Assembly: GCA_016195325.1 (NCBI GenBank)
Contig: JACPZX010000091.1
Span: 1-42,310, forward strand
DNA length: 42,310 nt
Origin: Acidobacteriota bacterium
GTDB lineage: Bacteria; Acidobacteriota; Polarisedimenticolia; JACPZX01
Reading direction: 5' to 3'
Shown here: in pieces, positions 35,574 through 42,310 of the stretch
Layout: each line of letters starts with the position of its first letter
Numbering within the stretch: the stretch's first letter is position 1
Made by a program: the position numbers and the translations under genes
The notes under the pieces: model-generated
The model's input: only the letters and a program-made list of their open reading frames with translations
Database searches by the model: none
Told to the model about the DNA's origin: nothing

Positions 35574-36548
35574 TCAGGGGCGGGGGGCCGGGTCCGGCGC
35601 GAGCCTCAGAAGCGCCACTCCCGCCTCGTACCGGACGCGCTGGTCGGCGTCCTGCGCGCGCACGCGATCGAGGACCGCGGCCGCCCCCTCCCCTCCGATC
35701 GCCGCGAGCGCCCGGACCGCCTCGCGGCGCACGGACGGCGCGGCATCGCCGGAGACGCGCTCGACGACGCGACTGAACATCTCCGTCCTGTCGCGGAGAT
35801 CCTGCTTTCCGGCCCGCGCCGCCGTCGCGATCTGGCCGAGGATGCGCACGGCGCTCTCCCGGAAGTCGTCCCGTGGGGACGCGAGGAGCGCCAGCAGCGC
35901 CGCGCCGTCCTCCTCCCGCGCGAGATCGTACAGGCTCACCTGCTCGAGCCCCGCCTCGACCAGGATCGGGTTGCGCTCGCGGAGCAGTCCGCGGAGGGCC
36001 TCGGCCTGCAGATCGCTCTGCCCCAGCGCGAGGATCTCGACGATGCGGCGAACGGTCTGCGTGAGCGCCTCGGCCCCTTCGCTCGGGATCGCCACCTTGC
36101 CCTGATCGGCGTTCAGGATCGAGAAGAGCCGCCCCTCGCCCCCCTCCTCGCCGGGGGCAGTCCCGGGCTCGTCGAACGCGAGGTCTTTGTCCTCGTCGTA
36201 GGGGGTCAGGAAGAGCACCGACTCCTCCCCTTTCCTGAAGACCTCGCGGTGGAGCCACGGCTTCGGGTTGGAGTTGTCCTGGAAGTACGGGACGACGGAG
36301 AGGAATCGGCCGGGGTAGAATCCCTTGTAGACCTCCAGCACCTCGAGGGTCGGCCTCCGCGTGGAATCGCTCGTCGCGCGCACGCGCGCCACGAGCGTTG
36401 CGCGCGCGACCTTCTGGTACAGGGTGAGCGGGCGCACATCCGCCCCGATCCAGCCGCCCGGGACGAGGAGGGCCGCGGTCACGAGGAGCGCCAGGCGGCG
36501 AGCGCCCCGCGCGCTCTCACATCGGGCGGAACGAGCGCGCGATATCAT
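35574..36548 (-). CDS. Secreted HEAT-repeat protein
   Basis: 324-residue protein of unknown function. The N-terminus has an arginine-rich start and a hydrophobic stretch (LALLVTAALLVPGGWIGA) that may be a signal peptide or anchor. Residues about 40-115 form a small beta domain (TLEVLEVYKGFYPGRFLSVVPYF, ESVLFLTPYDEDKDLAF). From about 180 to the end there are at least four HEAT/PBS-type repeats, e.g. AAPSVRREAVRALAAIGGEGAAAVL and QRVRYEAGVALLRLA. Such repeats act as protein scaffolds. The ATG at 36548 has GGAG five bases upstream and lies 32 bp inside the end of the preceding gene. Confidence 0.7.
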   Translation of the reverse strand: MISRARSARCESARGARRLALLVTAALLVPGGWIGADVRPLTLYQKVARATLVARVRATSDSTRRPTLEVLEVYKGFYPGRFLSVVPYFQDNSNPKPWLHREVFRKGEESVLFLTPYDEDKDLAFDEPGTAPGEEGGEGRLFSILNADQGKVAIPSEGAEALTQTVRRIVEILALGQSDLQAEALRGLLRERNPILVEAGLEQVSLYDLAREEDGAALLALLASPRDDFRESAVRILGQIATAARAGKQDLRDRTEMFSRVVERVSGDAAPSVRREAVRALAAIGGEGAAAVLDRVRAQDADQRVRYEAGVALLRLAPDPAPRP

Positions 36549-37608
36549 CCAGCTCCTTCATCAGAGCCGCTTCCTTCTCCGGGTTGCCGACGTCGGCCTT
36601 TCCGGCCCCGGCTCCCCTTCCCTGGGCCCGGAGCATCACGACGTACTGCGTCCCCTTCTGGGGGTCGGTGTAGACGTACCACTTCAACGGCCCCTCGCCG
36701 AGACGCGCCGGGACGCGATCCTTCCACCGCGTCGCGACGGACCAGGCGTCGCCGCGGGCGAACGCCCCCTTCTCCGGGGCGGCCCCCTCGAGCTCGATCG
36801 TGAAATCCGCCCCCGCGGCGATCTGATCCGAGAGGATCTTGTGGACCTCCTCGGGGCTCGAGGCGGCCTTCGCCTTCTCCTTCGGCCTCCACGACATGAG
36901 CACTTCCCGGAGATCGCCGGGGGCGCCCGCGAGGAGGCTGAACCTTCCCTCCGAGGCGTCGCCGTCGACCTCGATCATGCCGAGCGGGCTCCGCGCGCGG
37001 GCCTTGGCCGCGAGGGACGAGAACCCCCAGTCCCCGGTGGTCGAATCGGGAATCCTGATCTGGATCCCCGCGTAGCGCTTCAGGTACTCGGAGAGCGAGC
37101 CGCTGTACTTCGAGTACTTCGAGAGGTCGAGCTTGACCGGCGGCCCCTTCTCCCTGTGATCCTCTCCGCCGGCCGAGTAGCTCACCTCGGCGGGGGCGAC
37201 GTCGGCGTCCGAGGGGCGCCCCTTGTAGTTGAGGACGACGAACCCCGTCGTCAGCTCCCGGCGATGCAGGACGGGGACGGTCATCGTGTACGTCGACCCC
37301 TGGAGCGACTCGGCGAACCCCTCCGGCCGCGTGAGCAGCTCGTGAATCCCGTCGGGGGCGGCCGCCGGCGCGAAGCCGTCGGGAAAGACCTGCGTCACGG
37401 TGAGGTTGCGCATCTCGAGACCGCTCGCGTTGATGATCACCAGCGTCGCGAGGAGGTAGTTGTGGCTCCCGTTGAACTTGAGCTGGAACGACGGGGAGAT
37501 GCTGAGCTGGGGCGCCTCCGCCTGCCGGGTGAAGGACGGCGACGGGGCCGCCGCCGACAGGATCGGGAAGAGCGCGAGTGCGGAAAGCGATCGGGCCCGA
37601 CGATTCAA
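36517..37608 (-). CDS. Secreted hypothetical protein
   Basis: Unrecognised, about 363 residues. The likely start is TTG 37608 behind GGGGAG with six-base spacing (NRRARSLSALALFPILSAAAPS as a signal peptide); the open frame extends to an ATG at 37674 without ribosome site. The N-terminal half looks like an immunoglobulin-like beta domain (FQLKFNGSHNYLLATLVIINASGLEMRNLTVTQVFPDG, TYTMTVPVLHRRELTTGFVVLNYKG); the C-terminal half is mixed (GDAWSVATRWKDRVPARLG, KWYVYTDPQKGTQYVVML). It overlaps the HEAT-repeat gene by 32 bp, so the two are translationally coupled and probably cooperate. Confidence 0.6.
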   Translation of the reverse strand: MNRRARSLSALALFPILSAAAPSPSFTRQAEAPQLSISPSFQLKFNGSHNYLLATLVIINASGLEMRNLTVTQVFPDGFAPAAAPDGIHELLTRPEGFAESLQGSTYTMTVPVLHRRELTTGFVVLNYKGRPSDADVAPAEVSYSAGGEDHREKGPPVKLDLSKYSKYSGSLSEYLKRYAGIQIRIPDSTTGDWGFSSLAAKARARSPLGMIEVDGDASEGRFSLLAGAPGDLREVLMSWRPKEKAKAASSPEEVHKILSDQIAAGADFTIELEGAAPEKGAFARGDAWSVATRWKDRVPARLGEGPLKWYVYTDPQKGTQYVVMLRAQGRGAGAGKADVGNPEKEAALMKELDDIARSFRPM

Positions 37609-37723
37609 GGGGGACTCCCCGTGCACGGTGCGCCAGGCCACCAAGGCCGGGCGCCCGAAGCACGCCGTGGACATTCTAAGACGGGGGACGAAAAGGTGCG
37701 AACGCCGGGGGGGCGCGGGGCGG

Positions 37724-38929
37724 TCAGCTCGTCGGGCGGCGCATGAGGAGCGAGGCGATCGGGGCGGAGGCGAGACCGCAGAGAGCCATGCCGAGGGTCC
37801 AGGTCAGGGTGACGAGGAGGTCGAATCCGCCGCGCGTCAGGGAGATCGCGATCCCCGCGAGGAGCCCCATGAGCCCGGCGGCGACGCCGCTGCGGAAGGC
37901 CGAGATCCCCGACGGGGCGGCGCTCTCGCTCCCGTCGGTCCCGGCCGGCGGCCGCGCCATGCCGCTCAGAACGCTCGCCAGGGCGGCGAGCACGACCATC
38001 ACCAGGACGAGCGCGACCTTTTCGCCGACGATCGCGATGAGGGGCTCGGGGGCGCGCGGGACGATCATCGCGGGGACGAGGCCGCCGGCGACCGAGAGGA
38101 GGGCGGAGACGACGGCCCCTCCGACAACGCCGGCGGCGAGCAGCGGCATCGTGCGCGATCCGGCGGACGGGGGGTGCGCGGCCGGCGCGGCGTCGGATCG
38201 CGGCGCCGGGCGGGCGCCCGATTCGGACCCTTTCCGCGGGGCGTCAGGGACGCTTCGCCCCCCCGACTCGGACGCGCGGCGGGGCGGCTCGAAGAGATCA
38301 CGGGAGCCCGCCTGCGATGCGGTGCCCGCGGTCTCGCGGGCGGGCGCACCGGTCGTGACGGCGCGCGGCGCGAGCGGGATCGACTCCACCTTGTCGATGG
38401 GGGTCGCGAGCGCCGGCGACGAGACCGCGCGCTGCCTCCCCGACGCATCCCTGCCGAGCCCGTCCACCTTCTGATCGATCAGCTTGCCGAGATCGACGTC
38501 GCTCTGCGCGAGCACGTCCTCGACGGCGATCGGGGGCGAGGCCTGGCCCGTCATCCCGCCGGGAGCCGCCGCCGAGACGGTGCCGAGCATCACGCCGAGC
38601 TCGCGGGGATCGAGCCTTCGAGTCGCCGCGGAGACGGGCGGTGCGGTCTCCGCAGCGGGGGTGGCGGCCGACGCGGCAGGAAGGGTCACGGGCGCTCCGC
38701 ACTTCGGGCATTTGCTCTGGCTCGGCGCCGGCTTGAGCCGGGCGACGTTCACCCGCAATCGCGCCGAGCACGAAGCGCAGCTCACGGAGATGTCCGCCGA
38801 GGCCGCGGCCGCGCCGGGGAGGAGGACACGGGTCTTGCACTTCGGGCAGACCGCCGTCGTCGCTCCGGGCGGAAGCCTGGCGGGGTCGAGCTTGAGACGC
38901 GCCCTGCAGCCGGGGCACTCGAGGTTCAA
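37724..38929 (-). CDS. Tandem zinc-ribbon membrane protein
   Basis: 401 residues. The N-terminus holds two MJ0042-type zinc ribbons: Cys5, Cys8, Cys28, Cys31 and Cys51, Cys54, Cys74, Cys77 (LECPGCRARLKLDPARLP and a close copy). A long Pro/Ser/Ala-rich linker (about 90-255), with a VEDVLAQSDVDLGKLIDQKVDGLG helix, leads to about four hydrophobic segments (LLAAGVVGGAVVSALLSVAGG, ALVLVMVVLAALASVL, SGVAAGLMGLLAGIAISL, LLVTLTWTLGMALCGLAS). The ribbons face the cytoplasm if the usual inside-out rule holds. It starts 20 bp after the MglA-like gene. A zinc ribbon of this class in the myxobacterial motility protein GltJ has been reported to contact MglA, so a pairing here is plausible. Confidence 0.7.
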   Translation of the reverse strand: MNLECPGCRARLKLDPARLPPGATTAVCPKCKTRVLLPGAAAASADISVSCASCSARLRVNVARLKPAPSQSKCPKCGAPVTLPAASAATPAAETAPPVSAATRRLDPRELGVMLGTVSAAAPGGMTGQASPPIAVEDVLAQSDVDLGKLIDQKVDGLGRDASGRQRAVSSPALATPIDKVESIPLAPRAVTTGAPARETAGTASQAGSRDLFEPPRRASESGGRSVPDAPRKGSESGARPAPRSDAAPAAHPPSAGSRTMPLLAAGVVGGAVVSALLSVAGGLVPAMIVPRAPEPLIAIVGEKVALVLVMVVLAALASVLSGMARPPAGTDGSESAAPSGISAFRSGVAAGLMGLLAGIAISLTRGGFDLLVTLTWTLGMALCGLASAPIASLLMRRPTS

Positions 38930-38949
38930 GTCGGACGGCCTCCGGCCCC

Positions 38950-40245
38950 TCAGCCCCTGTCGACGCGGACCGAGATAGTGAGCATGATTTGCAGCGTTTG
39001 ACCCTGAACGGTGATCGAGATCGGCACGGTGGTCTCGCGGGACATCGCGTCCTGACCGGCGGCGGGCGCCGACGGGATCGCGCGCGTCTCCGCGCTCGTC
39101 GTGATCGACGCGGCGACGATCGCGCGGGATGCCGAGGAGGAGCCGGCGGGAGGATCGACCGACGCCGTCTCGACCTCGAACGACTCGGGCTGGGAGATCT
39201 CGATCGGCGAGGCCTCCTCTTCTTCCAGCATGGTCATCGGCGCCGGCTCGGCGAGCGGCGACTCGATCTCGAGATCGGCGTCCATCGACGCCGGGGGAGC
39301 GGGCTCGACGGCGTCCGGCTCGTCCAGCGCGAGAGGTGAATCGTCGGCGGCGGGCTCCTCCTCGACGGCCAGAAGCGGTGATTCCTCGTCCGGCTCGATC
39401 GAGAGCAGAGGCTCATCGTCCGCGGAGGCCTCGGCGGTGAGGACGGGCTCCTGCGCGTCGACCTCCTCGATCTCGATGGCCGCGGCCTCCTCGACGACGA
39501 TCGGCACGGGAGGGCGCGGCGCGGCCGCGCGGGGCCCCGCCTTCGCCGAGGCGACGGCCACCTCGGCCTTCGGCGGGGACGCGACCTCGGCCTTCACCGG
39601 CGCCGGGCCGACCGCCGCGGCGGTGAGCGGCTCGCGCTCGCCCCGCTTCGAGTCCCCGTACCGCTCCTTCAGCGAGTTGAGCACGAGGCGGGTGACGGCC
39701 TTGAGAGTGTCGTGCACGCCGATGCCGCTCGTCGCGACCGCCTCGTAGATCGGCGCGTTGTACTTGTTGAGCGCCGCGTTCAGCTCCTCGGCGGTGCCGA
39801 CGCCGGGGAGATCCCGCTTGTTGAACTGGATGATGTGGGGCATCTCGGCGAGCTTCATGCCGTGCTCGGCGAGATTCTCCTCCAGGTTCGCGAACGATTC
39901 GATGTCGGCGTCGACCATCTTCTTCTGGGAGTCCGCGACGAAGACGACGCCGTCGGCTCCTTTCAGAACGAGCTTGCGCGTGGTGTTGTAGAAGACCTGT
40001 CCCGGGACGGTGTAGAGCTGGAGCCGGGTGCGCATCCCGCGGATCGTCCCGAGGTCGATCGGGAGGAAATCGAAGAAGAGGGTGCGATCCGTCTTCGTGG
40101 CGAGCGAGAGCATCTTCCCCTTGTGGATTCCACTGGGAAGATTCTCGAAAATGTATTGCAGGTTCGTGGTCTTGCCGCAGAGCCCGGGGCCGTAGTAGAC
40201 GATCTTGGCGGTCAGTTCCTTGGTCGAGTAGTTGAATAGGACCAT
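38950..40245 (-). CDS. MglA-family Ras-like GTPase with long acidic C-terminal extension
   Basis: Residues 1-195 are a clear MglA GTPase (cell-polarity switch in myxobacteria): opening FNYSTKELTAKIVYYGPG, P-loop GPGLCGKT (19-26), LATKTDRTLFFDFLPIDLG, YTVPGQVFYNTTRKLVLKGADGVVFVADS (PGQ 81-83) and NKRD (142-145). Residues 200-400 are a low-complexity tail rich in Glu, Asp, Ala and Pro, with repeats around EEESPLLAVEEEPAADDSPLALDEPD. The last 25 residues (VPISITVQGQTLQIMLTISVRV) form a hydrophobic beta-like end. Typical MglA is about 195 residues, so the tail roughly doubles it. The ATG at 40245 has GGAG five bases upstream. No MglB/Roadblock gene is nearby. Downstream, the zinc-ribbon gene follows after 20 bp. 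Confidence 0.88.
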   Translation of the reverse strand: MVLFNYSTKELTAKIVYYGPGLCGKTTNLQYIFENLPSGIHKGKMLSLATKTDRTLFFDFLPIDLGTIRGMRTRLQLYTVPGQVFYNTTRKLVLKGADGVVFVADSQKKMVDADIESFANLEENLAEHGMKLAEMPHIIQFNKRDLPGVGTAEELNAALNKYNAPIYEAVATSGIGVHDTLKAVTRLVLNSLKERYGDSKRGEREPLTAAAVGPAPVKAEVASPPKAEVAVASAKAGPRAAAPRPPVPIVVEEAAAIEIEEVDAQEPVLTAEASADDEPLLSIEPDEESPLLAVEEEPAADDSPLALDEPDAVEPAPPASMDADLEIESPLAEPAPMTMLEEEEASPIEISQPESFEVETASVDPPAGSSSASRAIVAASITTSAETRAIPSAPAAGQDAMSRETTVPISITVQGQTLQIMLTISVRVDRG

Positions 40246-40264
40246 GTCGTCTCCGGCCGCGTAA

Positions 40265-40292
40265 TCTATATCCCTCGCCCACGGGGAGTCAA
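40265..40292 (-). promoter_or_regulatory. Possible sigma-70 promoter of the MglA-like gene
   Basis: On the minus strand TTGACT (40292-40287) and TATAGA (40270-40265) with a 16-base spacer, ending about 20 bp before the ATG. The -35 box overlaps the der stop codon, which makes this a compact but plausible promoter. Confidence 0.5.
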
Positions 40293-41632
40293 CGAACCGG
40301 CCGGCCCGTCCTCTCCCGCCCCCGGAAGGTCACGACGATCGGCGTCACCCGGAAGGCGAACTTCTTCCGCAGGGAGTTCTCCAGGTAGCGCGCGTACGAG
40401 AAGTGAGGCGGGACCGGGCGGTTGGTGAGGATGGCGAACTGCGGCGGGCGGGCGGCCGTCTGCGTGACGAAGACGAACGTGAGCGGCTTCCCCTTCGTCA
40501 CCGGCGGCCGGTGCGCCTCGGTCGCCTCGTGGAGCCAGTTGTTGAGGGCCGTGGTCGCGACGAAGCGGCTCCCCTCCTCGTGGACCTCGGCGGCCGCCTG
40601 GAGGATGCGATCGAGGTGCAGCCTCCTGAGCGCCGAGATCGGGATGATCGGGGCGAAGGGCGCGAACTTGAGCCGCTCCCTCACCTGCTCGGCGCGCTGA
40701 TCGACCTCGGCCTTCCCCTTGAGAAGATCGATCTTGTTGAGGAGGACGACGAGAGGGCGCACGCGACCGCGCTCGCCGCCGGCCACCATCCCCAGCACGT
40801 GGAGATCCTGCGCGACGATGCCGGTGGTCGCGTCGACGAGCACGAGCGTGACGTCCGATCGGCCGACCGCGCGCCGCGCCGCCGCCACCGACAGCGCCTC
40901 CGATCCGTGCTCGACCTTGCCGCGCTGCCTGAGCCCCGCCGTGTCGATGAGCCGGTAGGCGTGGCCGCGATGCTCGAGGAGAGCGTCCACGGGGTCGTGC
41001 GTCGTCCCCGGGATGTCGCTCACGATCGCGCGCTCCTTCTTGAGGAGGGCGTTCAGGAGGGAGGACTTCCCGACGTTCGGACGCCCGGCGATGGCGATGC
41101 GGATTTCGGGGGGCTCAGCCGGGGCTTTCTCCGAGGGGGTCATGCGCTCCGCGGCGGCCGCGTGAAGCTCGGCCATGCCGAGGCCGTGCTCGGCGGAGAT
41201 CGCGACCGGGGAGTCGTACCCGAGCCGGGAGAACTCCGCCACCGCCGTCCCCCCCTCGTGCGAGTCGACCTTGTTGACGACGAGCAGGATGGGCCTTCCC
41301 GATTCCCTGAAGACGCGCGAGAGCTCCTCGTCGTGCGGGTTCCACCCGCGCTTCGAGTCGACGACGAAGAGAAGGAGCGCGCAGTCGCCGATCGCCGAGA
41401 GGACCTGGGCTCGCACGGCGCCGGCGAGAGGAGTCGACCCGTCGGGCATGATGCCGCCGGTGTCCACGAGGATCACGTCGGTGCCGCCGAGGAGCGCGCG
41501 CACCTCGATCAGGTCGCGCGTGAGGCCGGGATGATCGGCGACCAGGGAGTGGCGCCGGCCGTACAGCCTGTTGAAGAGCGTGGACTTCCCGACGTTGGCG
41601 AGGCCGACGATGGCGATGCGAGGGAGGGGCAT
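40289..41632 (-). CDS. der: Ribosome-assembly GTPase Der (EngA)
   Basis: Double GTPase required for 50S subunit assembly. 447 residues from the ATG at 41632. First G domain: G1 GLANVGKS (10-17, usually GRPNVGKS), G3 DTGGI, G4 NKVD (120-123). Second G domain: GRPNVGKS (183-190), DTAGL and NKID. The C-terminal KH-like domain follows ([49 protein letters not shown]). The 41668 ATG adds 12 residues without family match. The gene runs opposite to the HU gene at 41794. Confidence 0.95.
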   Translation of the reverse strand: MPLPRIAIVGLANVGKSTLFNRLYGRRHSLVADHPGLTRDLIEVRALLGGTDVILVDTGGIMPDGSTPLAGAVRAQVLSAIGDCALLLFVVDSKRGWNPHDEELSRVFRESGRPILLVVNKVDSHEGGTAVAEFSRLGYDSPVAISAEHGLGMAELHAAAAERMTPSEKAPAEPPEIRIAIAGRPNVGKSSLLNALLKKERAIVSDIPGTTHDPVDALLEHRGHAYRLIDTAGLRQRGKVEHGSEALSVAAARRAVGRSDVTLVLVDATTGIVAQDLHVLGMVAGGERGRVRPLVVLLNKIDLLKGKAEVDQRAEQVRERLKFAPFAPIIPISALRRLHLDRILQAAAEVHEEGSRFVATTALNNWLHEATEAHRPPVTKGKPLTFVFVTQTAARPPQFAILTNRPVPPHFSYARYLENSLRKKFAFRVTPIVVTFRGRERTGRPVR

Positions 41633-41710
41633 GTCGGGGACGACCGTACCACACGCGGTCTCACCCATAAAGAGGGCCGACTGTGCAATTCACGGTCGAG
41701 AAAGGACTTG

Positions 41711-41740
41711 TTGACTTCCGCGAATCTCATCCCCTAGAAT
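41711..41740 (+). promoter_or_regulatory. Sigma-70-type promoter of the second HU gene
   Basis: TTGACT (41711-41716) and TAGAAT (41735-41740) with an 18-base spacer, giving a leader of about 47 bases to the ATG at 41794. Confidence 0.65.
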
Positions 41741-41793
41741 CTCCGGGCCTCAGAGCGGCAGCGCCTGCACGGAGTTCCAGGGAGGTCGGCGGG

Positions 41794-42063
41794 ATGATCA
41801 AGGCGGATATCATCAACCAGGTCTCAAAGATAGCCGACATCACGCGCGTGAAGGCGGACGATGCCGTCGAGGCGGTTCTCAACGCCATGAAGGAATCGAT
41901 GCGGCGCGGCGAACGGATCGAGCTGCGCGGCTTCGGCGTCTTCCAGGTGAAGCCGCGCAAGAAGGGAATCGGCCGCAACCCGCGCACGGGTCGTGAGGTC
42001 AAGATCCCCCCCGGCCGCACGATTCGGTTCAAGCCCGGCAAGAACCTGCGCAACCTCGCCTGA
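41794..42063 (+). CDS. HU/IHF-family DNA-bending protein (second copy)
   Basis: 89-residue nucleoid protein. MIKADIINQVSKIADITRVKADDAVEAVL forms the dimer helices, IELRGFGVFQVKPRKKGIGRNPRTGR the arm region with tip RNPRTG, and FKPGKNLRNLA the end. The ATG at 41794 has GGAGGT seven bases upstream; an open frame from 41683 adds a non-homologous N-terminus that includes the promoter. It differs clearly from the copy at 26933, so the two are likely separate paralogues with distinct DNA preferences or partners. It is followed 16 bp later by a membrane protein gene. Confidence 0.93.
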   Translation: MIKADIINQVSKIADITRVKADDAVEAVLNAMKESMRRGERIELRGFGVFQVKPRKKGIGRNPRTGREVKIPPGRTIRFKPGKNLRNLA

Positions 42064-42079
42064 TCCGCCGGGAGCGGCC

Positions 42080-42310
42080 TTGAGCGATATGAACCCGAGC
42101 GCCGAGCCGCCGGCTTCACAGATCCCGGCCCCGTCATCCGCCGCCATGGACGTCCCCCGGCGCCGCAGCGGCTGGCGCCTTTCGATATTCCTCTTCCTGA
42201 TCACGTGCGTCACGACGATTCTCACGGGGATCGGCTGGGAGGCGGGGGCGCGCGGTGTCGCGATCGCGGGCCCGATGCAGATCCTCGGCGACCCGTCGCT
42301 GCTGTTCCTC
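42080..42310 (+). CDS. Membrane protein, N-terminal part; possible site-2 protease (M50) family
   Basis: Cut off by the window end; 77 residues are visible. The likely start is TTG 42080 behind GGAG (42071-42074) with five bases between; ATG 42089 is in the same frame three codons later. After a Pro/Ala/Ser-rich cytoplasmic start with PRRRSGWR comes one membrane segment, SIFLFLITCVTTILTGIGWEAG, then the beginning of another hydrophobic region near DPSLLFL. The layout resembles the start of bacterial site-2 proteases of this group, whose HExxH helix would lie just beyond the window. The zinc motif is not seen, so the call is tentative. Confidence 0.4.
   Translation, partial: MSDMNPSAEPPASQIPAPSSAAMDVPRRRSGWRLSIFLFLITCVTTILTGIGWEAGARGVAIAGPMQILGDPSLLFL

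Overview
This is a GC-rich, gene-dense chromosomal stretch from a Gram-negative (two-membrane) bacterium. The envelope is supported by LptE, an LptF/LptG permease and several secreted beta-barrel-like proteins. The mix of housekeeping genes, an MglA-type polarity GTPase, MJ0042-type zinc ribbons, a phosphatase-TPR protein and the archaeal/thermophile-like AhcY points to a deep-branching lineage such as Acidobacteriota or a neighbouring phylum. That placement is inference from gene content, not a phylogeny. No rRNA, tRNA, CRISPR array, transposase or integrase was recognised.

Layout. 1-7.5 kb (+): a tightly overlapping run leuS (5' truncated), lptE, holA, guaA, dnaE. 7.5-10.2 kb (-): a three-gene operon of two putative outer-membrane barrel proteins and a GT4 glycosyltransferase, whose last gene runs 62 bp into the end of dnaE. 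10.4-12.9 kb (+): metK-ahcY, the SAM-making and SAH-removing pair, from a strong promoter and closed by a stem-loop. 13.0-15.7 kb (+): a secreted IPT/TIG-beta-helix protein with its own promoter and a folded leader. 15.8-18.8 kb (+): an SPFH-like/alkaline-phosphatase-superfamily/TPR fusion. 18.8-21.1 kb (-): LptF and LptG fused in one polypeptide. 21.1-22.8 kb: a less GC-rich islet with two orphan genes. 22.8-24.4 kb (-): parA-parB. 24.6-29.1 kb (-): rpsA, HU, HIT hydrolase, miaB, bifunctional nuclease. 29.3-30.8 kb (-): another outer-membrane barrel candidate. 31.0-35.5 kb (-): CNB-FHA protein, trpS, scpA, scpB, hisC. 35.6-40.2 kb (-): HEAT-repeat protein, secreted unknown, tandem zinc-ribbon membrane protein, MglA-like GTPase with a long acidic tail. 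40.3-42.3 kb: der on -, then divergent HU and a truncated membrane protein (possibly a site-2 protease) on +.

How they fit. Most genes serve replication (dnaE, holA), segregation (parAB, scpAB, HU), translation and tRNA modification (leuS, trpS, rpsA, miaB, der), nucleotide and methyl-group metabolism (guaA, metK, ahcY) and LPS export (lptE, lptFG). The least ordinary parts are the SPFH-phosphatase-TPR fusion, the single-chain LptFG, and the block of CNB-FHA, HEAT, zinc-ribbon and MglA-tail genes, which may be a signalling or cell-polarity module. Genes overlap by a few bases at many junctions, so translational coupling is the rule here.
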